A stretch of 64,000 nt of DNA from an uncultured Bacillota bacterium (GTDB lineage: Bacteria; Bacillota_I; Bacilli_A; RF39; UBA660). Below are positions 17,046 through 25,874 of this stretch, in pieces. Below the pieces are notes generated by a model that did no database searches, was not told where the DNA came from, and was given only the letters and a program-made list of their open reading frames with translations. The stretch covers positions 1-64,000 of the forward strand of contig CAJLEF010000004.1 in NCBI GenBank assembly GCA_905205665.1, written 5' to 3'. The position numbers and the translations under genes are program-made. The first letter of the stretch is position 1. Each line of letters begins with the position of its first letter.

Positions 17046-17067
17046 AGGTTAATAAGCCTCTTTTTTT
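17044..17067 (+). terminator. Intrinsic terminator after virB4
   Basis: A short GAGGT/GCCTC stem starts at the stop codon and is followed by seven T. Confidence 0.7.
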
Positions 17068-17072
17068 ATTTA

Positions 17073-17160
17073 CTTTTAAAAAATGCATAATGAAATGCCT
17101 AAAAAATGTACAATAAAAATCTTAAAAAATGCACAATAAAAATCTTAAAAATTGCACATT
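17073..17160. repeat. Short AT-rich tandem repeat, unit about 23 bp
   Basis: Three adjacent units of the type CTTAAAAAATGCACAATAAA (each about 23 bp with one or two changes, the last shortened) occupy 17099-17160, with a weaker related unit just before. The block lies between the virB4 terminator and the next gene. It could be a protein-binding array or simple slippage. Confidence 0.6.
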
Positions 17161-17260
17161 TGAATAAATTATGGTATTTTTATGTGACTATTTTGTAAGA
17201 GATTTATAGTTTCTAAAATGTATAAAGTATGCTAAAATCTTATTGGAGGGAATGAGAAGT

Positions 17261-18358
17261 ATGAACATAAAAAAATACATTCCAAATATACTAACAAGTT
17301 TAAGACTTATTTTAACGCCGATTATTATTTATCTAGGATTAACAGACCATTATAAAGTTTTAATAGGTCTTGCTATAGTAACCGCTTTAACAGATTCTGT
17401 TGATGGATATTTAGCTCGTAAATTTGATGCCACTTCGGAGTTAGGGGCTAAATTAGATGCTATTGCTGATAAAAGTTTGGCTATCGGTTTGCTTATTATT
17501 TTAATTATTAAAAAAACAAGTTTCTTTTATGTTCTTGTTTTAGAATGTCTTATTGGTTTACTTAATTTATATTTTTATTTCAAAAAAGGCATCGCTGCTT
17601 CTTTGTTAGTTGGTAAATTTAAAACGTGGATAATATTTATTACCATCATTTTAGGATTTGTTGGGTTAGTAGTTCCACACTTTAATGTCGACATTTTTAT
17701 TTATATTACAGTTTTCTTACAAATTATTACCTTATTAAGTTATTTGTATTATGGTTTAAAAACTAAAAAGCCTAAAAAAAAAGACTTCGGTAACGAATAT
17801 TTAGAATATTATCAAATTGTAGAACCTATTTTATTAGAAGCAGAAATGCAAAAAAGAAAGACATATGCTCATCATATTAATGAATCTGTTTATGCCCATG
17901 TTTTAAGAGTAAGTTATGATTGCTACCGGATTGGTAAACGTTTTCATATGGACTATAAAAGTTTAGCAATTGCTGGTCTGTTACATGATTTTTATGAACA
18001 TCCTTGGCAAGGAAATAAAGAAAAAAAGCCTTTTTTACAAAAACATGCTTTTACCCATGCGAAAGAAGCCGTAGTAAACGCCAAAAGAGTTTTTGGAGAA
18101 AGTGTGGTAACACCTAAAGTAGAAGAAATTATGATTACTCATATGTTTCCAGTTAATAAAAGAATTCCAAGAAGTAAAGAAGCATGGTTAATTACTTTAG
18201 TGGATAAAGCAGACTCTATTGATTTTATAATGCATCCGATTGCTTTATATAAAATATTCTTTAGAAAAGATTTACAGCAAGAACATGAAAAGATGATTAA
18301 AAAAATTAAAAGAAGTATTGATACAAAAATTAAAAAGATGGAAAAAAAGGAGAAATAG
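17261..18358 (+). CDS. CDP-alcohol phosphatidyltransferase fused to an HD-domain hydrolase
   Basis: This 365-residue protein has two parts. Residues 1-170 form a CDP-alcohol phosphatidyltransferase with about five hydrophobic helices and the full signature D-x2-DG-x2-AR-x8-G-x3-D-x3-D (from DSVDGYLARKF to LDAIAD). This is the PgsA-type enzyme class that joins a CDP-lipid to an alcohol such as glycerol-3-phosphate. Residues about 205-345 form an HD metal-hydrolase domain with an early His (ESVYAHVLRVS), the HD pair in LLHDFYEHPW, a later THMFP and VDKADS. The start at 17261 is chosen for its spacing from GGAGGG. No other pgsA is in the window. The lipid product and the role of the HD part are unknown. 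Confidence 0.82.
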   Translation: MNIKKYIPNILTSLRLILTPIIIYLGLTDHYKVLIGLAIVTALTDSVDGYLARKFDATSELGAKLDAIADKSLAIGLLIILIIKKTSFFYVLVLECLIGLLNLYFYFKKGIAASLLVGKFKTWIIFITIILGFVGLVVPHFNVDIFIYITVFLQIITLLSYLYYGLKTKKPKKKDFGNEYLEYYQIVEPILLEAEMQKRKTYAHHINESVYAHVLRVSYDCYRIGKRFHMDYKSLAIAGLLHDFYEHPWQGNKEKKPFLQKHAFTHAKEAVVNAKRVFGESVVTPKVEEIMITHMFPVNKRIPRSKEAWLITLVDKADSIDFIMHPIALYKIFFRKDLQQEHEKMIKKIKRSIDTKIKKMEKKEK

Positions 18359-18385
18359 TGCAAACGTGGTTTGCATTATTTTTTT
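18359..18385 (+). terminator. Intrinsic terminator after the phosphatidyltransferase-HD gene
   Basis: A 7-bp perfect stem TGCAAAC/GTTTGCA with a GTG loop and a downstream T-rich run follows the stop codon. A TATAAT box soon after (around 18394) may start the ftsK transcript. Confidence 0.8.
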
Positions 18386-18415
18386 AAATCCCTTATAATG
18401 AATATGGTGAGAATT

Positions 18416-20665
18416 ATGGCAAAGAAGAAAAAAAGTTCGGCAGATACAAAGAAAAATAATGGAATAAGTGTAGAATTAACAGGTCTTATTATGATTCTTA
18501 TAGGACTTATTGGTTTTGGCTTTGGACCAGTGGGGTCTTTGATAAAAAAATTTGCAATGTTTTTAATGGGTGAGTGGTGGCCATTAATTTTAATATTTGT
18601 TTTAGTGATGGGCTTTTATATGCTTATTAAAAGAAAATTACCTAATTTTTTTAGTTCAAAATATATTGGTATTTATCTTATTTTAGCTGTCATTCTTGTT
18701 TTGTCACATTTAACTTTTATTGAAAAAGCAGATAAAGCTAGTGAGATATTTAATTTAACGATGAATAATTATATGGAACGAGTTGCATCTATAAATTCAA
18801 ATAATGCTTTATCTAGTTCAGGACAAGTTTCTATTGTGATTGGTGGAGGTATTTTAGGAGCATGTTTTTCCTTTTGCAGTGCTTCTTTGTTTGGATTAAA
18901 CGGAACTTATATTGTTCTTGGCTTTGTTTTACTTTTTGGAGTTATTTTATTATTTAATGTTAACTTATCAAATGTTTTAAATAACTTTATTCATAAATTT
19001 AAAAAGGTAAAAGAGTCCGTAGAAGAAGAGGAAGAAGATGAGATTACTAAAAAAGAAAAAGCTTTGGAAAAACGTCTTACAACCCCTGTGGAAGAAGATA
19101 CCCCTGAAAAGAAAACTATCATTGTTAGTAGTGTTGATGAATTAAAACGGATTGAAACACCTGAACCATCTTTGCCTTTAGATATTCCCGTTGCTAATCC
19201 TAATAATGTGAGTAATCCAAATTATAAACTTCCTGAAATGCGTATTTTAGATGATCCTGAAAAGGGTAAGAAAATCAATTCTAATCAATTTTTAATTAAT
19301 AATAAACAAAACTTAGAAAGAGTTTTAAAAGATTTCCAAATTCCTGGACGAGTTGTGGATATTCACATGGGGCCTGCTGTTACTCAGTTTGAAGTCGTTG
19401 TGCCAAGTGGTACCAAGGTAAGTCGTATTAGTTCAATTAATAAAGAAATTGCGCTTGCTCTTGCGGCGAAAGATGTTCGTATTGAAGCTCCTATTCCAGG
19501 AAAAAGTACCATAGGTATTGAAATCCCTAATCAATCTATTTCAGCCGTTAAGATAAAAGAAATCTTAGCAAGTAAAGAAATGCTTAATAAAACAGGTGGC
19601 ATTCAAGTTGCCTTAGGTAAAGATATTATGGGTATGCCAAGATGTACCGATTTAACTAAAATGCCCCATCTTTTAATTGCTGGTTCTACTGGTTCAGGTA
19701 AATCTGTTTGTTCTAATAGTATTATTGCTTCTATTTTAATGCGTTATCGCCCGGATGAAGTAAAACTTGTTTTAGTAGACCCTAAACAAGTCGAATTATC
19801 AAATTATAATGGGGTTCCGCATTTACTTTGTCCTGTTGTCACAGACCCTAAAAAGGCAAGTGCTACTTTACAAAAAATATGTGTAGAAATGGATCAACGT
19901 TATCATACCTTTGCTGAAAAAGGTGCTAAAAAGATTGATGATTATAACCGTATGATTGATGAAGAAAATAAACTTAATCCCAATGACCCTAAACCTCGTA
20001 TGCCATATATTGTGGTGATAGTAGATGAAATGGCAGACTTAATGATCGCCGCTCGTAAAGAAGTAGAAGATAGTATTATGCGTATTACTCAACTTGCTCG
20101 TGCTGCTGGTATTCATTTAATCGTGGCCACACAAAGACCAAGTACTGATGTTATCACAGGTGTTATTAAAACAAATATTCCATCACGTATTGCTTTTGCA
20201 GTAGCTTCAAGCATTGACTCAAGAACAATACTAGATACTGGTGGGGCAGAAAAACTACTTGGTAAGGGAGATATGTTATTTTTACCAATGGGCGAAAATA
20301 CCCCAATTCGTATTCAAGGATGTTTTATTTCTGATGATGAAATAAGAAGAGTTATTGAAGCCGTTTGTAAAGAACAACAAGCAAGCTATGATGAACGTTA
20401 TAATATTACGGCTGAATCCACTCATATGGCAGGTGAGGGTAGTGAAAAAGAAGAATATGATGACCCTATGTATAATGAAATTGTTGATTTTGCTATTCAA
20501 ACCGGTAAAATTAGTGCTTCTTTAATTCAAAGAAGATTCCGTTTTGGCTATAACCGGGCTGCACGTGTTATTGATTTACTTGAAGAAAGAGGTATTATTG
20601 GACCTCAAAATGGTTCTAAGCCAAGAGAAGTTTTAGTAAAATTAAAAAGTGATAATGACGAATAG
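18416..20665 (+). CDS. ftsK: DNA translocase FtsK/SpoIIIE
   Basis: This 749-residue protein has four N-terminal membrane helices (about residues 20-190), an acidic/charged linker (KESVEEEEEDEITKKEK), the FtsK alpha/beta motor domain with Walker A AGSTGSGKSV and Walker B YIVVIVDEMADLM, and a C-terminal winged-helix gamma domain (SASLIQRRFRFGYNRAARVIDLLEERG) that reads orientation sequences. It pumps chromosomal DNA across the division or sporulation septum as a hexamer. The start at 18416 follows GGTGA; the upstream in-frame ATG lies in the preceding terminator. Whether it acts in division, sporulation or both cannot be told here. Confidence 0.95.
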   Translation: MAKKKKSSADTKKNNGISVELTGLIMILIGLIGFGFGPVGSLIKKFAMFLMGEWWPLILIFVLVMGFYMLIKRKLPNFFSSKYIGIYLILAVILVLSHLTFIEKADKASEIFNLTMNNYMERVASINSNNALSSSGQVSIVIGGGILGACFSFCSASLFGLNGTYIVLGFVLLFGVILLFNVNLSNVLNNFIHKFKKVKESVEEEEEDEITKKEKALEKRLTTPVEEDTPEKKTIIVSSVDELKRIETPEPSLPLDIPVANPNNVSNPNYKLPEMRILDDPEKGKKINSNQFLINNKQNLERVLKDFQIPGRVVDIHMGPAVTQFEVVVPSGTKVSRISSINKEIALALAAKDVRIEAPIPGKSTIGIEIPNQSISAVKIKEILASKEMLNKTGGIQVALGKDIMGMPRCTDLTKMPHLLIAGSTGSGKSVCSNSIIASILMRYRPDEVKLVLVDPKQVELSNYNGVPHLLCPVVTDPKKASATLQKICVEMDQRYHTFAEKGAKKIDDYNRMIDEENKLNPNDPKPRMPYIVVIVDEMADLMIAARKEVEDSIMRITQLARAAGIHLIVATQRPSTDVITGVIKTNIPSRIAFAVASSIDSRTILDTGGAEKLLGKGDMLFLPMGENTPIRIQGCFISDDEIRRVIEAVCKEQQASYDERYNITAESTHMAGEGSEKEEYDDPMYNEIVDFAIQTGKISASLIQRRFRFGYNRAARVIDLLEERGIIGPQNGSKPREVLVKLKSDNDE

Positions 20666-20707
20666 AAATTTTTATTAAAAAAAATTAAATATTCATATTT
20701 TGAAAAT

Positions 20708-20738
20708 GCTATAGTAGTGATTTACTATAGTATTTTTT
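20708..20738 (+). terminator. Intrinsic terminator after ftsK
   Basis: CTATAGT/ACTATAG stem (20709-20715 with 20724-20730) and a T run. The rest of the 280-bp gap to the next gene shows only a promoter-like pair. Confidence 0.7.
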
Positions 20739-20886
20739 ATAACCTGGTAAAAATAACCGACAAAATACTAAACAAATTCTAAGAAATATTTTTGAATTTG
20801 ATAGTGTGAAACTTTTTTGATGATATCTATACTAAACTTTGGAAAATTGTTTATGGAAATATATGTTCAAAATTCTTTTCTTTTCG

Positions 20887-20915
20887 TTGTCAAATAAATT
20901 TTTCTATGATAACAT
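20887..20915 (+). promoter_or_regulatory. Possible promoter of the Ig-like/NlpC-P60-like gene
   Basis: TTGTCA (20887-20892), a 17-bp spacer and a weak -10 TAACAT (20910-20915), 30 bp before the start codon at 20946. Confidence 0.4.
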
Positions 20916-20945
20916 TAAAATGATTTAAGAAGAGTGGGAGAAGTT

Positions 20946-22274
20946 ATGACTAGAAAAACAAAATATTTAATAATTATTGGTATTTTTTTAGTTTTAAGTA
21001 TGATTAATTTGTTTTTTTATTATAGCTATCTAAAACCTATTAAAATAAGTGGTATTAATTATTCTTTTAATGATGAAAAAATTTATGCAACGATTCATTT
21101 TAAAGATACTAGGGAAGGTTCTTGTTCTTATCAGGATTCTTATGCTTTAATAGAAAATAAAAGTTGTACCTTAGAAGTTTTAAATGAAGAAGGTAAGGCT
21201 ACGATTAAATCTAAATGGATTACTAAAGAAGTTACAATTAATCCTAATATCCATGAAGTTTTATCTTTAAGTGTTTCCAGTGGCAACATGTATTTAGTTG
21301 TGGGAGAAAAAAGAGAAGTAAAAGTACAAACAGAACAAATTGGTAATCCTAATTTAACATATTCCATAGAAAGTTCAAATAAAGAAATTGTTAAAGTAGA
21401 AGATAACAAAATTATTGGTTTAAAAGAGGGAGAAGCCACGATTAAAATTACTTTAAATGATTTAAAAGAAGAATTTAAAGTAATTGTGACTAGTTTAATT
21501 ACTAAGCCAACGTTAACTAAAAATAAAAAATCTTTACCTTGTAATTATTATACGAGTGAACAAGCTAATTTGTTAGATAAAATATTAAAAGCTAAGATAG
21601 AAGAAGCCGGTTATCAAACCCGTGGGGGAGTCGTAGCAGCTCTTCGTTTCCTAACTCTTGAATTTCCATTTAAAATTGATTACTTTTTTGAAAATGGCCG
21701 TTTAAATAATAATACCGGTGGGAGATATGTCGATGCGGAAGGCAGATTTTATCATGAAGGGCTTTATTTAAGTACCTCTAAATTTAATTTGCTTGATAAG
21801 AAATCTAACGGTTGGGGACCAGCTATCTGGGGTTGTCCTTTAATGAACTGGGAAGAAGATGGTAAATATAAACCGTTTACAAAATATCCAAATGGCCTTG
21901 ATTGTAGTGGGGCTGTGACATGGGCCTTAGTTCAAGCTGGGTTTGATCCGAAAGACACAGGCGCTGGTGTTAATACTTTAAGGCATGATGGCCTAGGAGA
22001 CATTGGCCCACAGATTCCGATTACCAAAGAGCTTTTGGAAAGTGGTACTTTAAAAGCCGGGGATTATATTGGCAGTGAGTGGCATGCTGCCTTAATTGGT
22101 GGCATTACGAAAGACCGAGTTTATGTTTTTGAATCAACTACTTACTATGACGGACTTGTTATGCATGAATATACTTTTAATGAACTTTTAAATTCATACT
22201 TTTTATCTTATGTTATTAAAATGGATGATTACTATCAAAAAGAAGGAATTTATACTAACTATTGGGAGAGCTAA
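20946..22274 (+). CDS. Membrane-anchored Ig-like (Big_2) protein with NlpC/P60-like peptidase domain
   Basis: This 442-residue protein has an N-terminal membrane anchor (about residues 8-28), a bacterial Ig-like domain (about 105-185, LSVSSGNMYLVVGEKREVKVQT to GLKEGEATIKITL) and a C-terminal papain-like domain. The catalytic Cys is in NGLDCSGAVTWAL, and the His in SEWHAALIGG follows at the expected distance, as in NlpC/P60 endopeptidases that cut peptidoglycan stem peptides. GGGAG precedes the start at 20946. A weak terminator-like hairpin follows the stop. It probably trims the cell wall outside the membrane; the exact bond is unknown. It pairs with the following amidase gene. Confidence 0.8.
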   Translation: MTRKTKYLIIIGIFLVLSMINLFFYYSYLKPIKISGINYSFNDEKIYATIHFKDTREGSCSYQDSYALIENKSCTLEVLNEEGKATIKSKWITKEVTINPNIHEVLSLSVSSGNMYLVVGEKREVKVQTEQIGNPNLTYSIESSNKEIVKVEDNKIIGLKEGEATIKITLNDLKEEFKVIVTSLITKPTLTKNKKSLPCNYYTSEQANLLDKILKAKIEEAGYQTRGGVVAALRFLTLEFPFKIDYFFENGRLNNNTGGRYVDAEGRFYHEGLYLSTSKFNLLDKKSNGWGPAIWGCPLMNWEEDGKYKPFTKYPNGLDCSGAVTWALVQAGFDPKDTGAGVNTLRHDGLGDIGPQIPITKELLESGTLKAGDYIGSEWHAALIGGITKDRVYVFESTTYYDGLVMHEYTFNELLNSYFLSYVIKMDDYYQKEGIYTNYWES

Positions 22275-22332
22275 TCGCTCTTTTCTTTTGGCTTAATTTT
22301 TAGTATACTTATAAAGTAGTAGAGGTAGAAGT

Positions 22333-24045
22333 ATGACAAATAAAACACGTTTTATTTTAGCAGGAATTGTTCTGCTCATTATTATAAACACGCTTTTTTT
22401 TGCTTTAGGTTATTATTTTTATTTACATCCTATTTTAGGTGATTTTGAAATTTTAAATATGACTTATAGTAATGAAAATTTAACGTTATCATTATCTAAA
22501 GCTAATAATGCTATAAGTTATACAGCTTCCATTTATCAAAACAATGAAAAAGTTTATGAAGAAAAAAGCATAGATGAAACCATTATTTTACAAAATTTTG
22601 AACCAGATTATAATGAGAAATATCAAGTAAGTGTCATAGCTCAAGATAAAAATGCCAAAGAAAAAGTAAATTCTAATCAATTTGTCTATCAAAACAAACT
22701 ACCTTCTTTAAAAAAGGTAAGTAATCGTTATTTGCTTTCTGGGCATGATCTTTCTTTAGAGGTCTTAGGCTTTCAAGAAAATCAAAATTTATCTTTAGAA
22801 ATTTATGCTGATAAAGAAAAAATATATGAAAAAGAAGTGTTAGAAAAGGATATTACCATTCCATCTTCTGTTTTTTCATCTTATATGGGTAGAGTTGTTG
22901 TTTATTTGAAAAAAGATAGTCACCATGTTTTAAGTACCATTAATTATTACTTAAATACACCTATTGTAGGAAAACTTAAAACAACGACACCACTTGAAAT
23001 AACTACACGTTATGATGATGTGACTTTAGATGTTTCTGGTGGAGAAAATGCAAACCATTTTTATGCTTTATTTTATGAACAAGGTGTTCTTTCTAATACG
23101 GTAGAAGTTTCTAAATTCAATAATCAAATTATTTTACCGGCTAGTCTTTTTATAGAAAATAAAGATTATTTAATTCAGATTAAAGCTGTTTATGAAGATT
23201 ACTTTGAAATTGGTGAGGTTTTAGATTTTAATGTTCATATGGGTAAAAAAGAAACAACATCAGCCGTTTATGTTAGTCATAATCCTAATTATATTAAGAA
23301 TAATACTTTTGTATCTTTTAAAACAATCACAGAGGGTGCCACGATTCATTATACAACAAATGGCGAAGATCCAACTATTAACAGTCCTATTTTAAAAGAT
23401 AGTCTTTTGATTAATCAAAACATGACAATTAAAGTGTTGGCAACTAGTCGTAACCGCTATGATTCGCCAATAGAAACTTATCAGTTTAATATTGCTGAGA
23501 AAACACCTGTTATCTTCTTAAGCCCATCTAATCAAAATGAAAACTATGGAGCTTCTAATACGGGTTATACTAATGAAATGGATATGATGAATAAAGTAGC
23601 GGATGTCGTAGAGGACGTTTTAAAACAAAATGGTCTTATCGTATACCGAAATAATCCAAGAACCGATATCAATGCTTGGACAGCTACGTCAAATTATGTT
23701 AAAGCGGATTTTCATTTTGCCATTCACTCAAATGCTTCCGGGAATCACAATGTCCGTGGTATTGAAATGTTTATTGATGATGAAACTTCTCCTTCTTTTG
23801 CCATTGCTTCTAATATTTATGAAAACTTATGGCAAATCTATGATGGTAAAGACAACAAAGATTATAAAAGAGGTATTAAGTATGCCAGAGGTTCTTTAGG
23901 AGAAGCTAATGATGATTTTGTAAGGTGTGGTAGCCTTATTGAAATTGCTTATCATGATGAAGTACATGATGCTTTATGGGTGGTTAATCACGTAAGAGAA
24001 ATCGGAGAAAACCTTGCACAATCGATTATTTCTTATTATAATTAA
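22333..24045 (+). CDS. Membrane-anchored N-acetylmuramoyl-L-alanine amidase (Amidase_3-like)
   Basis: This 570-residue protein has an N-terminal membrane anchor (about residues 7-30), several beta-rich, probably Ig/FN3-like domains (30-300), a chitobiase-like C-terminal module (about 315-390, ATIHYTTNGEDPTINSP) and a C-terminal Amidase_3 domain. The zinc and catalytic landmarks are TNEMDMMNKVADVV (Glu), DFHFAIHSNAS (His) and LIEIAYHDE (Glu). The usual first motif with DPGHGG is replaced by SPSNQNENYG, as in a known subset of this family. Such enzymes cleave the bond between muramic acid and L-Ala. Confidence 0.8.
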   Translation: MTNKTRFILAGIVLLIIINTLFFALGYYFYLHPILGDFEILNMTYSNENLTLSLSKANNAISYTASIYQNNEKVYEEKSIDETIILQNFEPDYNEKYQVSVIAQDKNAKEKVNSNQFVYQNKLPSLKKVSNRYLLSGHDLSLEVLGFQENQNLSLEIYADKEKIYEKEVLEKDITIPSSVFSSYMGRVVVYLKKDSHHVLSTINYYLNTPIVGKLKTTTPLEITTRYDDVTLDVSGGENANHFYALFYEQGVLSNTVEVSKFNNQIILPASLFIENKDYLIQIKAVYEDYFEIGEVLDFNVHMGKKETTSAVYVSHNPNYIKNNTFVSFKTITEGATIHYTTNGEDPTINSPILKDSLLINQNMTIKVLATSRNRYDSPIETYQFNIAEKTPVIFLSPSNQNENYGASNTGYTNEMDMMNKVADVVEDVLKQNGLIVYRNNPRTDINAWTATSNYVKADFHFAIHSNASGNHNVRGIEMFIDDETSPSFAIASNIYENLWQIYDGKDNKDYKRGIKYARGSLGEANDDFVRCGSLIEIAYHDEVHDALWVVNHVREIGENLAQSIISYYN

Positions 24046-24068
24046 AAAGAATAGAAAAGAGAGTATTT

Positions 24069-25070
24069 ATGAAATATATAACATTTGCCATTCCTTGCTA
24101 TAACTCTGAAAGTTATATGCACCATGCGATTGAAACCATTTTAACAGCTAAAGACGATGTAGAAATTTTAGTTATTGATGACGGCTCTTCTGATAACACT
24201 TTAAAAATTGCTAAAGAATATGAAGTAAAATATCCTGGTATCGTTAAAGCCATTCATAAAGAAAACGGTGGTCATGGTTCTGGTGTCAATAAAGGTTTAA
24301 GCCTTGCTAAAGGTCTTTATTATAAAGTGGTTGATTCTGATGACTGGGTAGATGAAAAATCTTTAAAAAAAGTTTTAGAAACTATTAAAACTTTAGAAAA
24401 AGAAAAAAAATTAGTAGATATGATGGTTGTTAATTACGTCTATGAAAGAGCAGATGGTCAAAAAGAAATTAACTATCATAAAACGCTTCCTGAAAATAAA
24501 GTCTTTACTTGGGATGAAGTAGGAAATTTCAAAAAAGATGCTTATTTACTTATGCATTCTGTTATTTATCGTACCGCTTTATTAAAAGAAATTGACTTAA
24601 AACTACCAGAACATACTTTTTATGTCGATAATATTTTTGTTTATTATCCTTTACCTTATATTAAAACGATGTATTATTTAGATGTTCCTTTTTACCGTTA
24701 TTTTATTGGTCGTGAAGATCAATCTGTGAATGAAAAAGTAATGATTAAAAGAATTGATCAACAAATATATGTGACTAAAACGATGATAGACTTCTTTAAT
24801 CCTTATGATTTTTGGGATACTAATAAAAGATGTGCCAAATATTTAATTCATTATATAGATATCATGATGAGTGTTTCTACGATTTTACTACAAGTAGCAA
24901 ATACCAAAGAAGCTATGGAAAAGAAAAACAAGTTGTGGAAGTATTTGAAAGAAAAAAATCCCAAACTTTATAAAACTTGTTTAATATCTTTATCAGGCGC
25001 TACGAGACTACCACGCTTCTTAAGTGTTCCAGGTTATCGAATAGCCAGAAAAATTTATAAATTTAATTAG
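24069..25070 (+). CDS. Family 2 glycosyltransferase
   Basis: This 333-residue protein has the GT-A entry motifs ITFAIPCYNSE, VEILVIDDGSSDNT and KVVDSDDWVDE (DxD). It transfers a sugar from a nucleotide donor, but donor and acceptor cannot be deduced. It follows the amidase gene by 23 bp and precedes the unknown 25081 gene by ten, so the three may be co-transcribed and act on the envelope. No membrane helix is evident. Confidence 0.85.
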   Translation: MKYITFAIPCYNSESYMHHAIETILTAKDDVEILVIDDGSSDNTLKIAKEYEVKYPGIVKAIHKENGGHGSGVNKGLSLAKGLYYKVVDSDDWVDEKSLKKVLETIKTLEKEKKLVDMMVVNYVYERADGQKEINYHKTLPENKVFTWDEVGNFKKDAYLLMHSVIYRTALLKEIDLKLPEHTFYVDNIFVYYPLPYIKTMYYLDVPFYRYFIGREDQSVNEKVMIKRIDQQIYVTKTMIDFFNPYDFWDTNKRCAKYLIHYIDIMMSVSTILLQVANTKEAMEKKNKLWKYLKEKNPKLYKTCLISLSGATRLPRFLSVPGYRIARKIYKFN

Positions 25071-25080
25071 GAGGAATAGT

Positions 25081-25857
25081 ATGAAATATGATAGTAGATT
25101 ATCTAAAGAAGAAACAACGTTATGCCTTTTAATCTCTTTTTATAAACTCGAACATACCTATGTATTTCGTCCCATTTACCTCCAAAAGTTATTTGAAGAA
25201 CTAAAGTATGGTGATCAAAGTATTTATCAAAAGTTACAAGATAAAATAGGTACTTTTAATTTACCAATGGAAATGTATTTAGATAAACTCTTAAAATTTA
25301 ATTATCTCAAAAAAAGAGATGAAATAAATTATGATATTACTATTTCAGAGGATACGGCATTGCAGTTAGATAGAAAATTTAATCGGTATAAAGATTATTA
25401 TGAGTCTGTGCGTAAAGTTAAAAAGAGTTTAGATTATTTTGATAAAAAACCAATTGAAGAAGAACTTGGTGAAGAATACAGTCTTATTATTACTCCAGAA
25501 GATTTCTTAATCGCGTTTTTCACTAAATTATTTTCTATCGGTGTATATACTTTCGATTTTGATACTTTTGAAAGTGCCTTTTCTTTTTCTATTTTAGATA
25601 ATGAAGCTATGAAAAAATTTTTAGAATCTAGTTTTCATCAACCTTTTGTTATGGAAGATATGGGCACATTAATAGCTAAAGTTTTAGGAGTGGATGAAGA
25701 TTTTCCTATTGATTCTCTTTGGTTAGGAACCATGGTAAAAAATAAGCCTATGTTAGATGCTCTTACCCTTAATAATGAACAAATTATTAATCTAATGGTG
25801 AAGAAATATATTGAAATGAAAAAAACTATTCAAAAAGGACCTTCCGTGGTAAAATAA
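25081..25857 (+). CDS. Uncharacterised 258-residue protein upstream of the suf genes
   Basis: I do not recognise a family. The protein is soluble, charged and predicted largely helical, with no signal peptide or membrane segment. An N-terminal part (about 1-100) rich in Lys/Leu could be a winged-helix-like fold (LSKEETTLCLLISFYKLEH and so on), and the acidic middle section contains EELGEEYSLIITPEDF. AGGAGG precedes the start. Its stop codon lies in the loop of a hairpin that covers the sufC ribosome binding site, so its translation may be coupled to sufC. Confidence 0.55.
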   Translation: MKYDSRLSKEETTLCLLISFYKLEHTYVFRPIYLQKLFEELKYGDQSIYQKLQDKIGTFNLPMEMYLDKLLKFNYLKKRDEINYDITISEDTALQLDRKFNRYKDYYESVRKVKKSLDYFDKKPIEEELGEEYSLIITPEDFLIAFFTKLFSIGVYTFDFDTFESAFSFSILDNEAMKKFLESSFHQPFVMEDMGTLIAKVLGVDEDFPIDSLWLGTMVKNKPMLDALTLNNEQIINLMVKKYIEMKKTIQKGPSVVK

Positions 25858-25866
25858 TCACGGAGG
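25840..25866 (+). promoter_or_regulatory. Hairpin covering the sufC ribosome binding site
   Basis: CCTTCCGTG (25840-25848) can pair with CACGGAGG (25859-25866), leaving one bulged base. The 3' arm contains the sufC Shine-Dalgarno GGAGG, and the TAA stop of the upstream gene (25855-25857) is in the loop. Ribosomes finishing the upstream gene would open it, giving translational coupling. A T run after the stem also makes a weak terminator possible. Confidence 0.5.
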
Positions 25867-25874
25867 TTTTTATT

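Noticed and set aside
5412..17067. Integrative conjugative element
   Set aside because: No integrase, relaxase, coupling protein, att repeats or tRNA junction is visible, and flanks are housekeeping genes.
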